A stretch of DNA of 34,654 nucleotides from Burkholderiales bacterium (GCA_025925475.1 JAICLP010000004.1:1-34654), one strand, 5' to 3'. Counted from the first letter of the stretch, positions 24,138 to 33,357 are shown. A program made the numbers and translations. Notes: a model not told the origin generated them from the sequence alone.

Positions 24138-25010
24138 ATGCCTTCGCTCGCCGAGGTCGGGCAGCTCGTCGTCAACGGCGTCATGGCCGGGACGATCCTC
24201 GCCGTCCCGGCGATCGGCCTGACCGCGATCTACGCGGTGCTGCGCTTTCCGAACTTCGCACTCGCGTCGCACGCGACGATTGGCGCATTCGCGGGGTACG
24301 TCGCGAATGCGAAGCTCGGATTGCCGCTGCTGCCTTCGGTCGCGATGGCGTTCGTCGTCGCGGGCGGTGTCGGCGTCGTCAGCGACGAAACGGTGCTGAA
24401 GCGCTTCCGTCCCGCCGGCTACGTCACGACGGCGATCGCGTCGATCGCGCTGACGATCGCGCTCGAGAACGTGCTGCGCTTCATCTTCGGCAACGAGCTG
24501 CGCGGTTACGACCTGCCGATCCAGCGCGACTTTCGCATCGGCGCCATTCGCGTCGGTCCGCAGCAGCTCGACAACCTCGCGATCGCGGGCGTCGCCATGG
24601 CGGCGCTCTTCGGCTTCCTCGCGTTCACGCGCACGGGCAAGGCGATGCGCGCCGTCGCCGACAACCCGATGCTCGCGGCCATCAAGGGCATCGACGCCGA
24701 CACGATCGCCCGCGTCGTCAATTTCGTCGGCATGGGGCTCGCCGGATTGGGCGGCATGCTGATCGGCCTCGACACGACGATCGATCCGCTGACCGGCTTT
24801 CGCTCGATCCTGTCGGTGTTCGCGGCCGCGGTCGTCGGCGGACTCGGCAGCATCCCGGGCGCGCTCGTCGGGGCGCTTACCGTCGGCGTCGGCGAGGAAC
24901 TGTGCCTGCTGTTTCTCTCGCCCGACTATCGCAGCGCCGTCGGCTTCGTCGCGATCCTGCTCGTGCTCACATTGCGTCCGCGCGGGATCCTCGGCCAGCG
25001 CGCATTCTGA
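24138..25010 (+). CDS. livH: Branched-chain amino acid-type ABC transporter permease LivH
   Basis: A 290-residue inner-membrane permease with about eight membrane segments. LivH-type marks are QLVVNGVMAGTILAVPAIGL, TAIYAVLRFPNFALASHATIGAF, the cytoplasmic RTGKAMRAVADNPMLAAIKGID coupling region and the final LGSIPGALVGALTVG. ATG 24138 (or GTG 24132) has no recognisable Shine-Dalgarno sequence, because the family C repeat occupies the upstream bases. Translation may depend on unfolding of that stem. The livM start is 2 bases after the livH stop. Confidence 0.94.
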   Translation: MPSLAEVGQLVVNGVMAGTILAVPAIGLTAIYAVLRFPNFALASHATIGAFAGYVANAKLGLPLLPSVAMAFVVAGGVGVVSDETVLKRFRPAGYVTTAIASIALTIALENVLRFIFGNELRGYDLPIQRDFRIGAIRVGPQQLDNLAIAGVAMAALFGFLAFTRTGKAMRAVADNPMLAAIKGIDADTIARVVNFVGMGLAGLGGMLIGLDTTIDPLTGFRSILSVFAAAVVGGLGSIPGALVGALTVGVGEELCLLFLSPDYRSAVGFVAILLVLTLRPRGILGQRAF

Positions 25011-25012
25011 AA

Positions 25013-25942
25013 ATGGAAAACTACCTGATCGCGATGTGCGTCTCCGCGGGCATCTACGCGCTGATGGCGCTCGGCGTCAACGTCGTCTGGGGCTTCGCGG
25101 GAATGGTCAACCTCGGTCTCGTCGGCTTCTTCGCCGTCGGCGCGTACGCGAGCGCGCTATTGACGATCAAGGCGCACTGGGCGATCGCTGGCGGCATGGC
25201 GGCGGCCACGATCGTCGCGGCGCTCGTCGGCGCGGTGGTCGCACTGATCACCGTGCGGCTGCGCGGCGACTATCTCGCCATCGTCACGCTCGGCTTCGCG
25301 GAAACGATCCGCATCGTCGCAAGCAACGCGATCTGGCTCACCAACGGCACCGACGGGCTGTCGGGCATTCCAGGCCCCGGCCGCGGCACGCTGTCGCCGG
25401 AAATGTTCAACCTCGTCTATCTCGCGATCGTCGGCGTCATCGTTGCAATCGCGTATGTGATGAACGAACGGCTGCGTGCGTCGCCGTTCGGCCGGGTGCT
25501 CCGCGCGATTCGCGACGACGAGCAGGTCGCGGCCGTCGCGGGCAAGCACGTGACCCTCTTCAAGGTAAAGGCATTCGCGATCAGCTCCGCAGCGCTCGGG
25601 CTCGCCGGCGCGCTTTACGCGCACTACACGTCGTACATCGCGCCCGACATCTTCGTGCCGCTGCTCACGCTCTACATCAAGCTCGCGCTGCTCGCGGGCG
25701 GCCTCGGCAACGATCGCGGCGCGATCGTCGGCGCGTTCGCCGTCGTGTTCCTGCTCGAATCGACGCGCTTCGTGATTCCGTACGTCCCCGGCATCACGCC
25801 GGTGCAGGGTGCCGCGATCCGGGAATTCCTGATCGCGGCGTTTTTGCTCGTGATGCTGCGCTACAAGCCGACGGGCCTCGTGCCCGAGCAGCCGACGCGC
25901 CTTCCGGTGCCGCCCGCGCCGCGCTACCAGCCGACCGCGTAG
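25013..25942 (+). CDS. livM: Branched-chain amino acid-type ABC transporter permease LivM
   Basis: A 309-residue permease with LivM marks: YALMALGVNVVWGFAGMVNLG, the LRGDYLAIVTLGFAE segment, TNGTDGLSGIPGP, and the coupling loop GRVLRAIRDDEQVAAVAGKHV followed by FKVKAFAISSAALGLAGALYAHY. It pairs with LivH to form the channel. ATG 25013 begins 2 bases after the livH stop, which implies coupling. RecQ starts 6 bases after its stop, on the same strand. Confidence 0.95.
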   Translation: MENYLIAMCVSAGIYALMALGVNVVWGFAGMVNLGLVGFFAVGAYASALLTIKAHWAIAGGMAAATIVAALVGAVVALITVRLRGDYLAIVTLGFAETIRIVASNAIWLTNGTDGLSGIPGPGRGTLSPEMFNLVYLAIVGVIVAIAYVMNERLRASPFGRVLRAIRDDEQVAAVAGKHVTLFKVKAFAISSAALGLAGALYAHYTSYIAPDIFVPLLTLYIKLALLAGGLGNDRGAIVGAFAVVFLLESTRFVIPYVPGITPVQGAAIREFLIAAFLLVMLRYKPTGLVPEQPTRLPVPPAPRYQPTA

Positions 25943-25948
25943 CCCTCG

Positions 25949-27820
25949 GTGCGCAATGAGGAACTGACGGCGGTGCAAAAAAATGCCTTGAGCGTGCTTC
26001 GTCAACGATCGGAGATCGCGAACGGCGCGTCACCCGCGCTTGCATTGCTGCGTCGGACGTATGGCCATGCCGAATTCCGCGGCGCGCAGCGCGATGTCAT
26101 CGAGCACGTGAGCGCGGGCGGCGATGCGCTCGTACTGATGCCCACCGGCGGTGGCAAGTCGTTGTGCTACCAGATTCCGGCTCTATTGCGTGAGGGCGCC
26201 GGCGTCGTCGTCTCGCCGCTGATCGCGCTGATGCAAGATCAGGTCGCCGCGCTCACGCAGCTCGGGGTACGCGCGGCGGCGCTCAATTCCGCCGTGGATG
26301 CGGAGGAAGCGCGTCGCATCGAGCAGGCGCTCGCCACCGGCCGGCTCGATCTCGTCTACGTCGCACCCGAGCGTCTCACGACGCCGCGCTTTCTCGCGCT
26401 GCTCGAGCGAACGAAGATCGCGCTGTTCGCGATCGACGAGGCGCACTGCGTCTCGCAATGGGGACATGATTTCCGGCCCGAATACCTGCAGCTCTCGCTG
26501 CTGCACGAGCGATATGCCGATGTGCCGCGGATCGCGTTGACGGCGACGGCCGACCCGCAAACCCGGGCCGAAATCGTTGCGCGGCTTCGGCTCGAGGCCG
26601 CACGAGTGTTCGTCTCGAGCTTCGATCGGCCCAACATCCGATACACGATCGTCGACAAGGCCGACGCAAGAAACCAGCTCCTGTGCTTCATCCGGCAGGA
26701 GCACGCCGGCCATGCCGGCATCGTCTATTGCCTGACGCGCCGCAAGGTGGACGAGACGTGCGCATGGCTGATAGAGCATGGCGTCCGCGCGCTGCCGTAT
26801 CACGCGGGCATGGATAGCGCGACGCGCAGCGCGCACCAGGCGCGTTTCCAGCGCGACGACGGCATCGTCATCGTGGCGACGATCGCTTTCGGAATGGGAA
26901 TCGACAAGCCGGACGTGCGATTCGTCGCGCATCTGGATCTGCCGAAGAGCATCGAGGGCTACTACCAGGAAACGGGACGCGCCGGCCGCGATGGCCTGCC
27001 CGCGGACGCCTGGATGAGTTACGGCCTCGCTGACGTCGTGCAGCAGCGCCGGCTGATCGAGCGATCGGATGCGAGCGACGAATACAAGCGCGTATCGAGC
27101 GCCAAGCTCGAGGCGCTTCTCGGCCTGTGCGAAACCGCAGGCTGCCGTCGGGTTCGGCTGCTTGCCTATTTCGGCGAAGCGAGCGCTGCCTGCGGCAACT
27201 GCGACACCTGCATCGATCCGCCGGAAACGTGGGACGCCACGGAAGCTGCGCGAAAGGCCTTGTCGGCCATCTACCGCACGGGCCAGCGCTTCGGCGCCGT
27301 GCACCTGATCGACGTCTTGCGCGGCAGAAAGAACGAGCGCGTACTGCAATGGGCGCACGACCGCCTTGGCGTGTTCGGGATCGGCGCCGATCTCGACGAC
27401 GCGGCGTGGCGCAGTGTGTTCCGCCAGCTCGTCACACTCGGCCTCGCCCGCGTCGACCACGACGCGCATGGCGGACTCAAGCTGACGGCATGCAGCCGCG
27501 CCGTGCTGAAGGGCGAAGTTCCGGTGCAGATGCGCCGCGTCGTTACTCGCCCGACACCATTGCCAAAAGCCAAGGCCGAAAGTTTCGCTCACCTGCCGCC
27601 GACGGCCGCGCAACGCCTGCAGCGGCTCAAGGAATGGCGCCTCGCCGAAGCACGTGCGCAGGCGGTACCCGCCTTCGTAATCCTGCACGACAGCACGCTG
27701 ATGGAGATCGCGCGCCGGCGACCACCGGATCTTTCCGCACTCGCGAGCATTGCAGGAATCGGCGCCAGAAAGCTCGAACGCTATGGCGTAGCACTGCTGC
27801 AGGCCGTAGCGGACGACTGA
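25949..27820 (+). CDS. recQ: ATP-dependent DNA helicase RecQ
   Basis: A 3'-5' helicase for recombination and repair, up to 623 residues. Walker A MPTGGGKS (Lys70), DEAH box at 163-166, [36 protein letters not shown] motifs V-VI (positions about 312-347), the RQC zinc site with cysteines from 394 to 421 (C-x4-C ... CGNCDTC) and winged-helix region, and a C-terminal HRDC domain (residues about 550-623, [17 protein letters not shown]). Start is uncertain: GTG 25949 lies 6 bases after livM without a ribosome site, while GTG 25972 follows GAGGAA. The conserved part begins near residue 30, so both work. The closeness to livM suggests some read-through from the liv operon. Confidence 0.95.
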   Translation: MRNEELTAVQKNALSVLRQRSEIANGASPALALLRRTYGHAEFRGAQRDVIEHVSAGGDALVLMPTGGGKSLCYQIPALLREGAGVVVSPLIALMQDQVAALTQLGVRAAALNSAVDAEEARRIEQALATGRLDLVYVAPERLTTPRFLALLERTKIALFAIDEAHCVSQWGHDFRPEYLQLSLLHERYADVPRIALTATADPQTRAEIVARLRLEAARVFVSSFDRPNIRYTIVDKADARNQLLCFIRQEHAGHAGIVYCLTRRKVDETCAWLIEHGVRALPYHAGMDSATRSAHQARFQRDDGIVIVATIAFGMGIDKPDVRFVAHLDLPKSIEGYYQETGRAGRDGLPADAWMSYGLADVVQQRRLIERSDASDEYKRVSSAKLEALLGLCETAGCRRVRLLAYFGEASAACGNCDTCIDPPETWDATEAARKALSAIYRTGQRFGAVHLIDVLRGRKNERVLQWAHDRLGVFGIGADLDDAAWRSVFRQLVTLGLARVDHDAHGGLKLTACSRAVLKGEVPVQMRRVVTRPTPLPKAKAESFAHLPPTAAQRLQRLKEWRLAEARAQAVPAFVILHDSTLMEIARRRPPDLSALASIAGIGARKLERYGVALLQAVADD

Positions 27821-27853
27821 TCGCGGCATCGACATTCCAAAAAGCCGCGAATC

Positions 27854-28015
27854 TCAGGGAAAGGCACTTTTCATGAACCCGGGCAATTTGTTCAGGATGC
27901 CGACCTCATGCATGAACTTTGCGCGGGGCAACGCATAGGATGTCTGCGCATCCTGCATCTCTTCGGAATTCTGCCGGTCTGGTACGGCGACATGCCCGTG
28001 TATTCCTACGAGACG
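27854..28015 (-). pseudogene. Eroded C-terminal fragment, possibly of a TauA/NMT1-type binding protein
   Basis: The minus strand is open for 53 codons with no proper start, from a TAA at 28016-28018 to TGA at 27854-27856. The peptide ends SYALPRAKFMHEVGILNKLP, then GFMKSAFP. The FMxxVGxLKxxP layout resembles the C terminus of sulfonate/nitrate/taurine ABC binding proteins, as I recall them. Nothing upstream completes such a gene, since the gamma-glutamyltransferase stop follows at 28147. I read it as a relic left by deletion. Codon third positions are less GC-rich than in the neighbours. On the plus strand an open stretch in the recQ frame also covers 27821-28087 but looks non-coding. The remaining bases to 28146 show nothing I recognise. 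Confidence 0.35.
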
Positions 28016-28146
28016 TTACCCGGAAAGAACTGTTCCGAGCGTGACAACCACGGGATAATCCGTAAAGGGCCCGCTCGCTGGCGCTGAGCGAGTATTCGAG
28101 GTGAGATCGACGCGCCGGTAACCCCTTAGCCGCCGGCGACGCCGCG

Positions 28147-29898
28147 CTACCAGCCGACGGCGTAGCAGGGACGCCGCGGATCGGCGCCGGCCGAAATCAC
28201 ACCCGTCGATCGATCGGCGTGCTGCACGCACACGGCACCCGCGCGCCAGACGAAATCGGGCCAATCGGCCACCTCGTGTCCGCGCGCGGCGAGCCCGTCG
28301 CGGACCGCCTGCGGCACGCGATCCTCGACGTACAGCAGGCCCGGCGAATAGCTGTGCGGCTCGAACGAATCGGGAAAGCTGTACGACGCGAAGCGCGGCG
28401 CCTCGACGGCCTGCTGCGGATTCATGCCGAACACGCGCATGTTGCAAAGCACCTGCACGAGCGCCTGCGCCTGCACGTCGCCGCCCGGCGTTCCAAGTGG
28501 CATCGCGCTGCCATCGGCGAAAAACGCCATCGCGACCATCGGCGTGAGCCGCGGTCGCTTGCCGGGTGCGGGGCACGACGGATGCGCCGGATCGCCGAAG
28601 CTCTGCGAGCCGCGCGACGACGGGCACAAGCCCGTGCCCGGAATGACTGGCGTGTCGTACGACGGGTCGCTCGGCGTCGCGGCGAACACGTTGCCATCCT
28701 TGTCGATGACGCTGATATGAGACGTATCGTGCGCGCCGGCCGATGCGCGCTCGCGTGTCGGCGTAGGTTCGGTTCGCGCGCGATAACTGGCCGCATCACC
28801 GGGCGGCGGCATGCCGGGCGACGCATGCTCGCGATCCATCCGCGCCCGCCGCGCTTCGGCATAAGCGGGCGACAACAACGTTTGAAGCGGCACGTCGACG
28901 AAGCGCGGATCGCCGAACCAGCGTTCGCGATCGGCGAACGCGAGCTTGATCGCCTCGGTCAGCGTATGCACGTAGTCGACCGAGTTGTGACCCATCGAGC
29001 GAAGGTCGAAGCCGTCGAGGATGTTCAGGACCTCTAGCAGCACCGGGCCCTGGCACCAGGCGCCGCACGTGTAGACATCGAGTTCGCCGAAGCGCGAACG
29101 AACCGGCGGCTCGAACGCGACGTGGAAGCCGGCGAGGTCTTCGAGCGTCAGCAATCCACCGTTCGCGCGGTGGAAGTCGACGATCGCGTGCGCGATGTCG
29201 CCGCGGTAGAACGCGTCGCGCACCGCCTGCAGCCCGGCGGCGCGGCCCTTTGCCGACGCCGCCTTCTCCTCGTCGGCGAGGTACTGCAGCGTGCGTCCGA
29301 GATCGCGCTGCACGAAGCGCTCGCCCGGTTGCGGCACGCGTCCGCCCGGCAGATAGATTTCGGCGCTCGACGGCCAGCGCCGATAGTCCTCGACGTGCAT
29401 GCCGATCATCTCGGACATCAGCGCGTACATCGGGAAGCCGTCGCGCGCGAAACGGATCGCCGCCGCCGCGCATTCGCCGAAGCTCATCGTGCCGTAGCGC
29501 TCGAGCGCGGTGATCCAGGCGTCCGGCGCCGCGGGCACGATCGTGCGCAGCACGCCGTGCGGGATGCGGCCGCCGCAATGTTTCGCGAAGTAATCGGGCG
29601 TGATCGCGCGCGGCCACGTGCCGAGGCCGCTGATCGTGACGACCTCGCGCGTCTTCGCGAGATAAATGATGATCGGCGCGACGCCCGCGACGTTGACGAG
29701 ATCGCTTTGCAGCACGCCGAGCGCGATGCCGCCGGCAACGCCCGCATCGATCGCGTTGCCGCCCGCCTCGAGAATCGCGAACGCGGCATGGGCGGCCAGG
29801 TAATGACCCGCCACGGCCATGTGCCGCGTGCCCATCATGACCGGACGCAGGCTGTCGATGCCCTGCACGCGCAGCTTCTGCGAAATCGAATCGGTCAT
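28147..29898 (-). CDS. Gamma-glutamyltransferase family protein
   Basis: A 583-residue Ntn-hydrolase that cleaves or transfers gamma-glutamyl groups from glutathione-like compounds or gamma-glutamyl amides. It is made as a precursor that cuts itself before the catalytic Thr, here Thr392 in HDTSHISVIDKDGN, almost the same position as Thr391 of E. coli GGT. AGGNAIDAGVAGGIALGV near the N terminus and TPGGDVQ near residue 480 (counterpart of the oxyanion GG) are conserved. No signal peptide is visible at the ATG (29898), so it is probably cytoplasmic, unlike E. coli GGT. It is the last gene of the minus-strand set with the hydroxyproline genes, separated from the DHDPS-family gene by 20 bases. 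It may process gamma-glutamylated or peptide-derived intermediates. Confidence 0.92.
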   Translation of the reverse strand: MTDSISQKLRVQGIDSLRPVMMGTRHMAVAGHYLAAHAAFAILEAGGNAIDAGVAGGIALGVLQSDLVNVAGVAPIIIYLAKTREVVTISGLGTWPRAITPDYFAKHCGGRIPHGVLRTIVPAAPDAWITALERYGTMSFGECAAAAIRFARDGFPMYALMSEMIGMHVEDYRRWPSSAEIYLPGGRVPQPGERFVQRDLGRTLQYLADEEKAASAKGRAAGLQAVRDAFYRGDIAHAIVDFHRANGGLLTLEDLAGFHVAFEPPVRSRFGELDVYTCGAWCQGPVLLEVLNILDGFDLRSMGHNSVDYVHTLTEAIKLAFADRERWFGDPRFVDVPLQTLLSPAYAEARRARMDREHASPGMPPPGDAASYRARTEPTPTRERASAGAHDTSHISVIDKDGNVFAATPSDPSYDTPVIPGTGLCPSSRGSQSFGDPAHPSCPAPGKRPRLTPMVAMAFFADGSAMPLGTPGGDVQAQALVQVLCNMRVFGMNPQQAVEAPRFASYSFPDSFEPHSYSPGLLYVEDRVPQAVRDGLAARGHEVADWPDFVWRAGAVCVQHADRSTGVISAGADPRRPCYAVGW

Positions 29899-29918
29899 CG
29901 CTTGTCGTCGCTATGCGT

Positions 29919-30854
29919 TCACGCGGCCGCCGCCTGGCGCTTCGCGGCGGTCACGTCGATCACGGGACGGGTCGCGAGTGCCTCGTCGAGGATCGCGTTC
30001 GCTTCGCGCAGCTCGGTCCCTTCGAGCAGCAGGCGCGGCGCGCGCACGCGTTCGCTGCCCATGCCGACGCGCTTTTGCGCGACCTTGATCAGTTGCACGA
30101 ACTTCGGCACCGTGTCCATCCGCAGCAGCGGCAGGAACCAGCGATAGAGCGCGAACGCCTCGTCGCGGCGACCTTCGGCCGTGTAGCGGTAGAGCGCCAC
30201 CGATTCGGCGGGAAACGCGTTGACGAGGCCGGCGATCCACCCGATGGCGCCGGCGCCGATCGCCTCGACGATCGCGTCGTCAACGCCGCAGAGCACGCGA
30301 ATGCGCTCGCCGAGCAGTACGCGAATCGCGACGACGCGGCGCACGTCCATGCTCGACTCCTTGACCGCCTGCAGGTTCGGCAGCTCGCGCGCGAGCTCGA
30401 CGATCTGGGCGGGCACGAAATCGGTCTTGTACGCGACCGGATTGTTGTAGAGCATGCACGGCAGATCGGTCGCGGCGATCACCGCACGGACGTGTGCCTT
30501 CATCTCGCGCCAGTCGGTGCTGTAGACGTACGGCGGCACCACCATGAGGCCGCTGCAGCCGATCGACTTCGCGTCCTTCGCGAGCGCGACCGCTTCGGCC
30601 GTGCTCAACGCGGCGATGCCGGGAATGACCGGCACGCGATCGCCGACCGCGGCGACGCACACCTCGAGCACGCGGCGCTTCTCGGCGTTCGAGAGCGTCG
30701 CCGATTCGCCAAGCGAGCCGATCGGCACGAGCCCCGTGCAGCCGTGCTCGACGACCCAGCGCGCGTGCTGCGCCAGAAAACCTTCGTCGATGCGATCGCT
30801 GCCGTCGAACGGCGTCGTCAGCGCCGGAATCACACCTTGCCAATGCACGTTCAT
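29919..30854 (-). CDS. DHDPS/N-acetylneuraminate lyase-family enzyme, probable pyrroline-4-hydroxy-2-carboxylate deaminase
   Basis: A 311-residue class I aldolase-fold protein. The Schiff-base lysine is Lys165 (LQAVKESS) and the catalytic tyrosine Tyr136 (MLYNNP). The substrate-carboxylate loop is GSLGESATLS (normally G-T-x-G-E). In hydroxyproline degradation a member of this family (LhpC type) deaminates pyrroline-4-hydroxy-2-carboxylate to alpha-ketoglutarate semialdehyde. Its position next to a DadA-like oxidase and a proline racemase-family epimerase supports that role over lysine synthesis. ATG 30854 is chosen because the frame upstream runs through the family B repeat (30875-30935). Alternatives are other 2-keto-3-deoxy acid aldolases or lyases. 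Confidence 0.88.
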   Translation of the reverse strand: MNVHWQGVIPALTTPFDGSDRIDEGFLAQHARWVVEHGCTGLVPIGSLGESATLSNAEKRRVLEVCVAAVGDRVPVIPGIAALSTAEAVALAKDAKSIGCSGLMVVPPYVYSTDWREMKAHVRAVIAATDLPCMLYNNPVAYKTDFVPAQIVELARELPNLQAVKESSMDVRRVVAIRVLLGERIRVLCGVDDAIVEAIGAGAIGWIAGLVNAFPAESVALYRYTAEGRRDEAFALYRWFLPLLRMDTVPKFVQLIKVAQKRVGMGSERVRAPRLLLEGTELREANAILDEALATRPVIDVTAAKRQAAAA

Positions 30855-30874
30855 CCTGTCAGTCCCGCCGGACC

Positions 30875-30935
30875 GCCCCAAGGGACTGACCACGCCCCCT
30901 CGGGGGCAGCGAGCGAAGCGAGCGTGGGGGTCGTC
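30875..30935. repeat. Family B repeat, intergenic copy 2
   Basis: Plus strand: CCCCAAGGGACTGACCACG, CCCCCTCGGGGGC, AGCGAGCGAAGCGAGCG, TGGGGGTCGT. It fills the gap between the oxidase stop (30936) and the DHDPS-family start (30854). It is the inverted counterpart of 33298-33357. CCCCC/GGGGG can form a short hairpin. Confidence 0.82.
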
Positions 30936-32249
30936 TCATCCTATCCTTGTTTCGATCGCGACAGCGCGTCCCTTCGTCGCCTCGACATGCGATCGCGCGT
31001 AACGATCGGGCGACAGCGCGGCGATCGGAATCGAGGTCGGCTCTCCGGACAACGCCTGTGCGATCAGCGTCCCGGTGATCGGCGCGAGGCTCACGCCCAT
31101 CATCGCATGACCGGTTGCAGCGGAAAGGTTCGCATAGCGCGCGAAGCGGCCGATGTACGGCAACCCATCGGGCGAGCACGGCCGCAGGCCGGTGCGAATC
31201 GTCGCGCTCGCCAGCACGTCCGGCGTCATGTCGGGAAAATAGCTGCCGATCGATTTGACGATGCCGCGCACGCGCGCGTCGTCCACCGTTTCGTCGTTGC
31301 CGGTGATCTCCATCGTGCCGCCAAAGCGCAGCGTGCCGCCCATCGGCGTCACCGCGGCGCGCGCTTCGCTCAAGATCGCGCAGGTGCGCATCGTCTGCGC
31401 CGGCTTCTCCACGGTGAGACTGTACCCCTTGCCGGCTTGCATGGGCAGCGACAGGCCGAGCTTGCGCGCAAGCGACGACGACCAGATGCCCGCGCAGAGC
31501 ACGAACTCGTCGGCCGTGATGCTGCCGTCGCCCGTCTCTACCGCTGCGATCCGCGCACCGTCGACGCGAACGCTGCGAACTTCGACTCCATGGCGCAACT
31601 CCACGCCGATGCGCTTTGTTTCATCGCGTAGTGCGGACATGAGTCGCGCGGGAACGAGACGCGCGTCGCGTGGAAAATGGATCGCCCCGGCGACGCTCGT
31701 CCGGATATCGGGCTCGATCTCGCCGACATCCTTGGCAGACAAAACGTTCGCGGGCATGCCGAGGTCGCGCGCGAACTTCGCGACCCGCGCTTCCTCCTCG
31801 AGCGCGTGCTCCGTGCGGCACAGCACGAGCATGCCGCTCTCGACGAAGTCGAACCGATTGCCCCACTGCGCCGCCCATTCTTCGTAGCGTGCGCGACTGG
31901 CGAGATGCAGGTCGCGCAGCAGCGGTGCCGCGCGCGCGACGTGCTCCTTCGTGCACGCGCGCCAGAATTTCCAGCCCCAGTCGACGAGATCCGCGCTCGC
32001 GCGAAGCTTCAGGTGGAACGGGCTTTCGGGATCGAGCATCCAGCGCAGCGCCAGCGCCGCCATGCCCGGGCTCGCGAGCGGCACGAAGTGGCTCGGCACG
32101 ATCATGCCGGCGTTCGCGTAGGAACAGCCTGCGTCGCGATCAGCAGCATCGCGCTCGACGACGGTGACGCGATGGCCTCTGCTGACGCACGCGTGCGCCA
32201 CCGCGAGGCCGATGACGCCGCCACCGATGACGACGATGCGCTTGCTCAT
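30936..32249 (-). CDS. DadA-like FAD-dependent D-amino acid dehydrogenase, probable D-hydroxyproline dehydrogenase
   Basis: A 437-residue flavoprotein of the DAO/DadA family. The N-terminal Rossmann motif is VVIGGGVIGLAVAHACVSRG and ends in VVERD for FAD binding. DAGCSYANAGMIVPSHF follows, and the C-terminal FAD contact region has TGLRPCSPDGLPYIG and ATGHAMMGVSLAP. It should oxidise a D-amino acid, passing electrons to a membrane quinone. Lying between the epimerase and the deaminase, its likely substrate is cis-4-hydroxy-D-proline, giving pyrroline-4-hydroxy-2-carboxylate. D-alanine or D-proline dehydrogenase are alternatives. ATG start at 32249; the epimerase stop is 32 bases upstream. Confidence 0.93.
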   Translation of the reverse strand: MSKRIVVIGGGVIGLAVAHACVSRGHRVTVVERDAADRDAGCSYANAGMIVPSHFVPLASPGMAALALRWMLDPESPFHLKLRASADLVDWGWKFWRACTKEHVARAAPLLRDLHLASRARYEEWAAQWGNRFDFVESGMLVLCRTEHALEEEARVAKFARDLGMPANVLSAKDVGEIEPDIRTSVAGAIHFPRDARLVPARLMSALRDETKRIGVELRHGVEVRSVRVDGARIAAVETGDGSITADEFVLCAGIWSSSLARKLGLSLPMQAGKGYSLTVEKPAQTMRTCAILSEARAAVTPMGGTLRFGGTMEITGNDETVDDARVRGIVKSIGSYFPDMTPDVLASATIRTGLRPCSPDGLPYIGRFARYANLSAATGHAMMGVSLAPITGTLIAQALSGEPTSIPIAALSPDRYARSHVEATKGRAVAIETRIG

Positions 32250-32281
32250 GGCCCTTCACCCGCCTCGCGGGCGCTCGGCAT

Positions 32282-33277
32282 TCATGACCGCTCCCTCTCC
32301 CCGCAAGCGGGACGAGGGTTGGGGTGAGGGGCATTCGTCGACACGATCCCGTCACGCAGCGGATCGTCGTCGTCGAAGATCAGCGTCGACTCGGCGGTCA
32401 CGTACGCGCTGCCGGTGATCCGCGGCAGCACGCGCCCTCGCTCGGCCGGTGCATACGACGCTTCGAACACGGTGCCGATGACGCTCTCCTGCCGCCACGT
32501 CGCGCCTGGCTCGAGCTCGCCGCGAGCGGACAGGCACGCGAGCTTCGCGCTCGTCCCCGTTCCGCACGGCGAGCGGTCGTACGCGTCGCCCGGACACAGC
32601 ACGAAGTTGCGCGTCCCCTTCGCCGTTCCCGCGAGCGGTTCGTACACCTCGACGTGATCGATTTCGGCGCCGTCGTCACCGCGAATTGCCTGCGCATCGA
32701 GGCGTGCCCGCACCGCCCGTGAGAACGACGTCAGACGCTCGACGTTCCGGGGCACGATGGCGATGCCCGGCGACTCGACGAGAAAGAACCAGTTGCCGCC
32801 CCATGCGACATCGCCCGTCACGACGCCATGGCCGGGCACTTCTACCGTCACATTCGCCGCGTGCCGATAGCTCGGCACGTTCGCCACCGTGACGCGATGC
32901 CGATCGTGCAGCTCGACGGTAACGACACCGACCGGCGTCTCGAAGCGATGCACGCCCGGTGCGATGCGACGAAGATGCGCGAGCGTCACCGCGACGCCGA
33001 TCGTCCCGTGGCCGCACATGCCGATCACGCCGACGTTGTTGAAGAAGATGACGCCGGCCGCGCATGCGCGGTCGACAGGCTCGCACAACAGTGCACCCAC
33101 GATCACGTCCGAGCCGCGCGGCTCGTTGATGATGCCGGAGCGAAATCGATCGAAATCGCGGCGGAAGCGCTCGCGCCGCGTGGCGAGGTCGTCGTGCCCG
33201 AGATCGGGCCCGCCTTCGACGACGACGCGCGTCGGCTCGCCGGCGGTATGCGAATCGATGACGCGAACGGTCTTCAT
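32282..33277 (-). CDS. Proline racemase-family protein, probable 4-hydroxyproline 2-epimerase
   Basis: A 331-residue cofactor-independent epimerase. Catalytic cysteines are Cys88 (GMCGHGTIG) and Cys238 ([14 protein letters not shown]), at about the positions known for 4-hydroxyproline 2-epimerases. With both cysteines it is a racemase/epimerase rather than a trans-3-hydroxyproline dehydratase, which has Thr at the second site. It converts trans-4-hydroxy-L-proline to cis-4-hydroxy-D-proline, the first step of the pathway completed by the two genes downstream. ATG start at 33277. The last 16 or so residues ([16 protein letters not shown]) are encoded by a family A repeat and probably extend the ancestral C terminus. 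Confidence 0.93.
   Translation of the reverse strand: MKTVRVIDSHTAGEPTRVVVEGGPDLGHDDLATRRERFRRDFDRFRSGIINEPRGSDVIVGALLCEPVDRACAAGVIFFNNVGVIGMCGHGTIGVAVTLAHLRRIAPGVHRFETPVGVVTVELHDRHRVTVANVPSYRHAANVTVEVPGHGVVTGDVAWGGNWFFLVESPGIAIVPRNVERLTSFSRAVRARLDAQAIRGDDGAEIDHVEVYEPLAGTAKGTRNFVLCPGDAYDRSPCGTGTSAKLACLSARGELEPGATWRQESVIGTVFEASYAPAERGRVLPRITGSAYVTAESTLIFDDDDPLRDGIVSTNAPHPNPRPACGERERS
32291..32332. repeat. Family A repeat, copy 4, encoding the epimerase C-terminal tail
   Basis: Plus strand CTCCCTCTCCCCGCAAGCGG, then GACGAGGGTTGGGGTGAGGGG. It contains the hairpin CCCCGC/GCGGG and on the minus strand the typical CCCCTCACCCCAACCCTCGT. Its translation [14 protein letters not shown] is the well-known reading of this kind of proteobacterial repeat. 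It lies in the 3' end of the epimerase gene. Confidence 0.85.
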
Positions 33278-33297
33278 GCGGCCACATTATCGCTCTG

Positions 33298-33357
33298 ACG
33301 GCCCCCACGCTCGCTTCGCTCGCTGCCCCCCGAGGGGCACAGTCAGCGGCTTGGCGC
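33298..33357. repeat. Family B repeat, intergenic copy 3
   Basis: Plus strand: GGCCCCCACGCTCGCTTCG, CTCGCTGCCCCCCGAGGGGC, ACAGTCAGCGGCTTGGCGC. Its reverse complement matches the copy at 30875-30935 closely, including CAGCGAGCGAAGCGAGCGTGG, with differences at the ends. It sits in the 138-base divergent region between the epimerase and amidohydrolase genes, where the promoters of both should be. Confidence 0.85.

Noticed and set aside
27821-28087. Open stretch in the recQ frame after its stop codon, with some protein-like appearance
   Set aside because: No start codon with ribosome site near its beginning, no recognisable family, and it overlaps the minus-strand relic. Could be chance.
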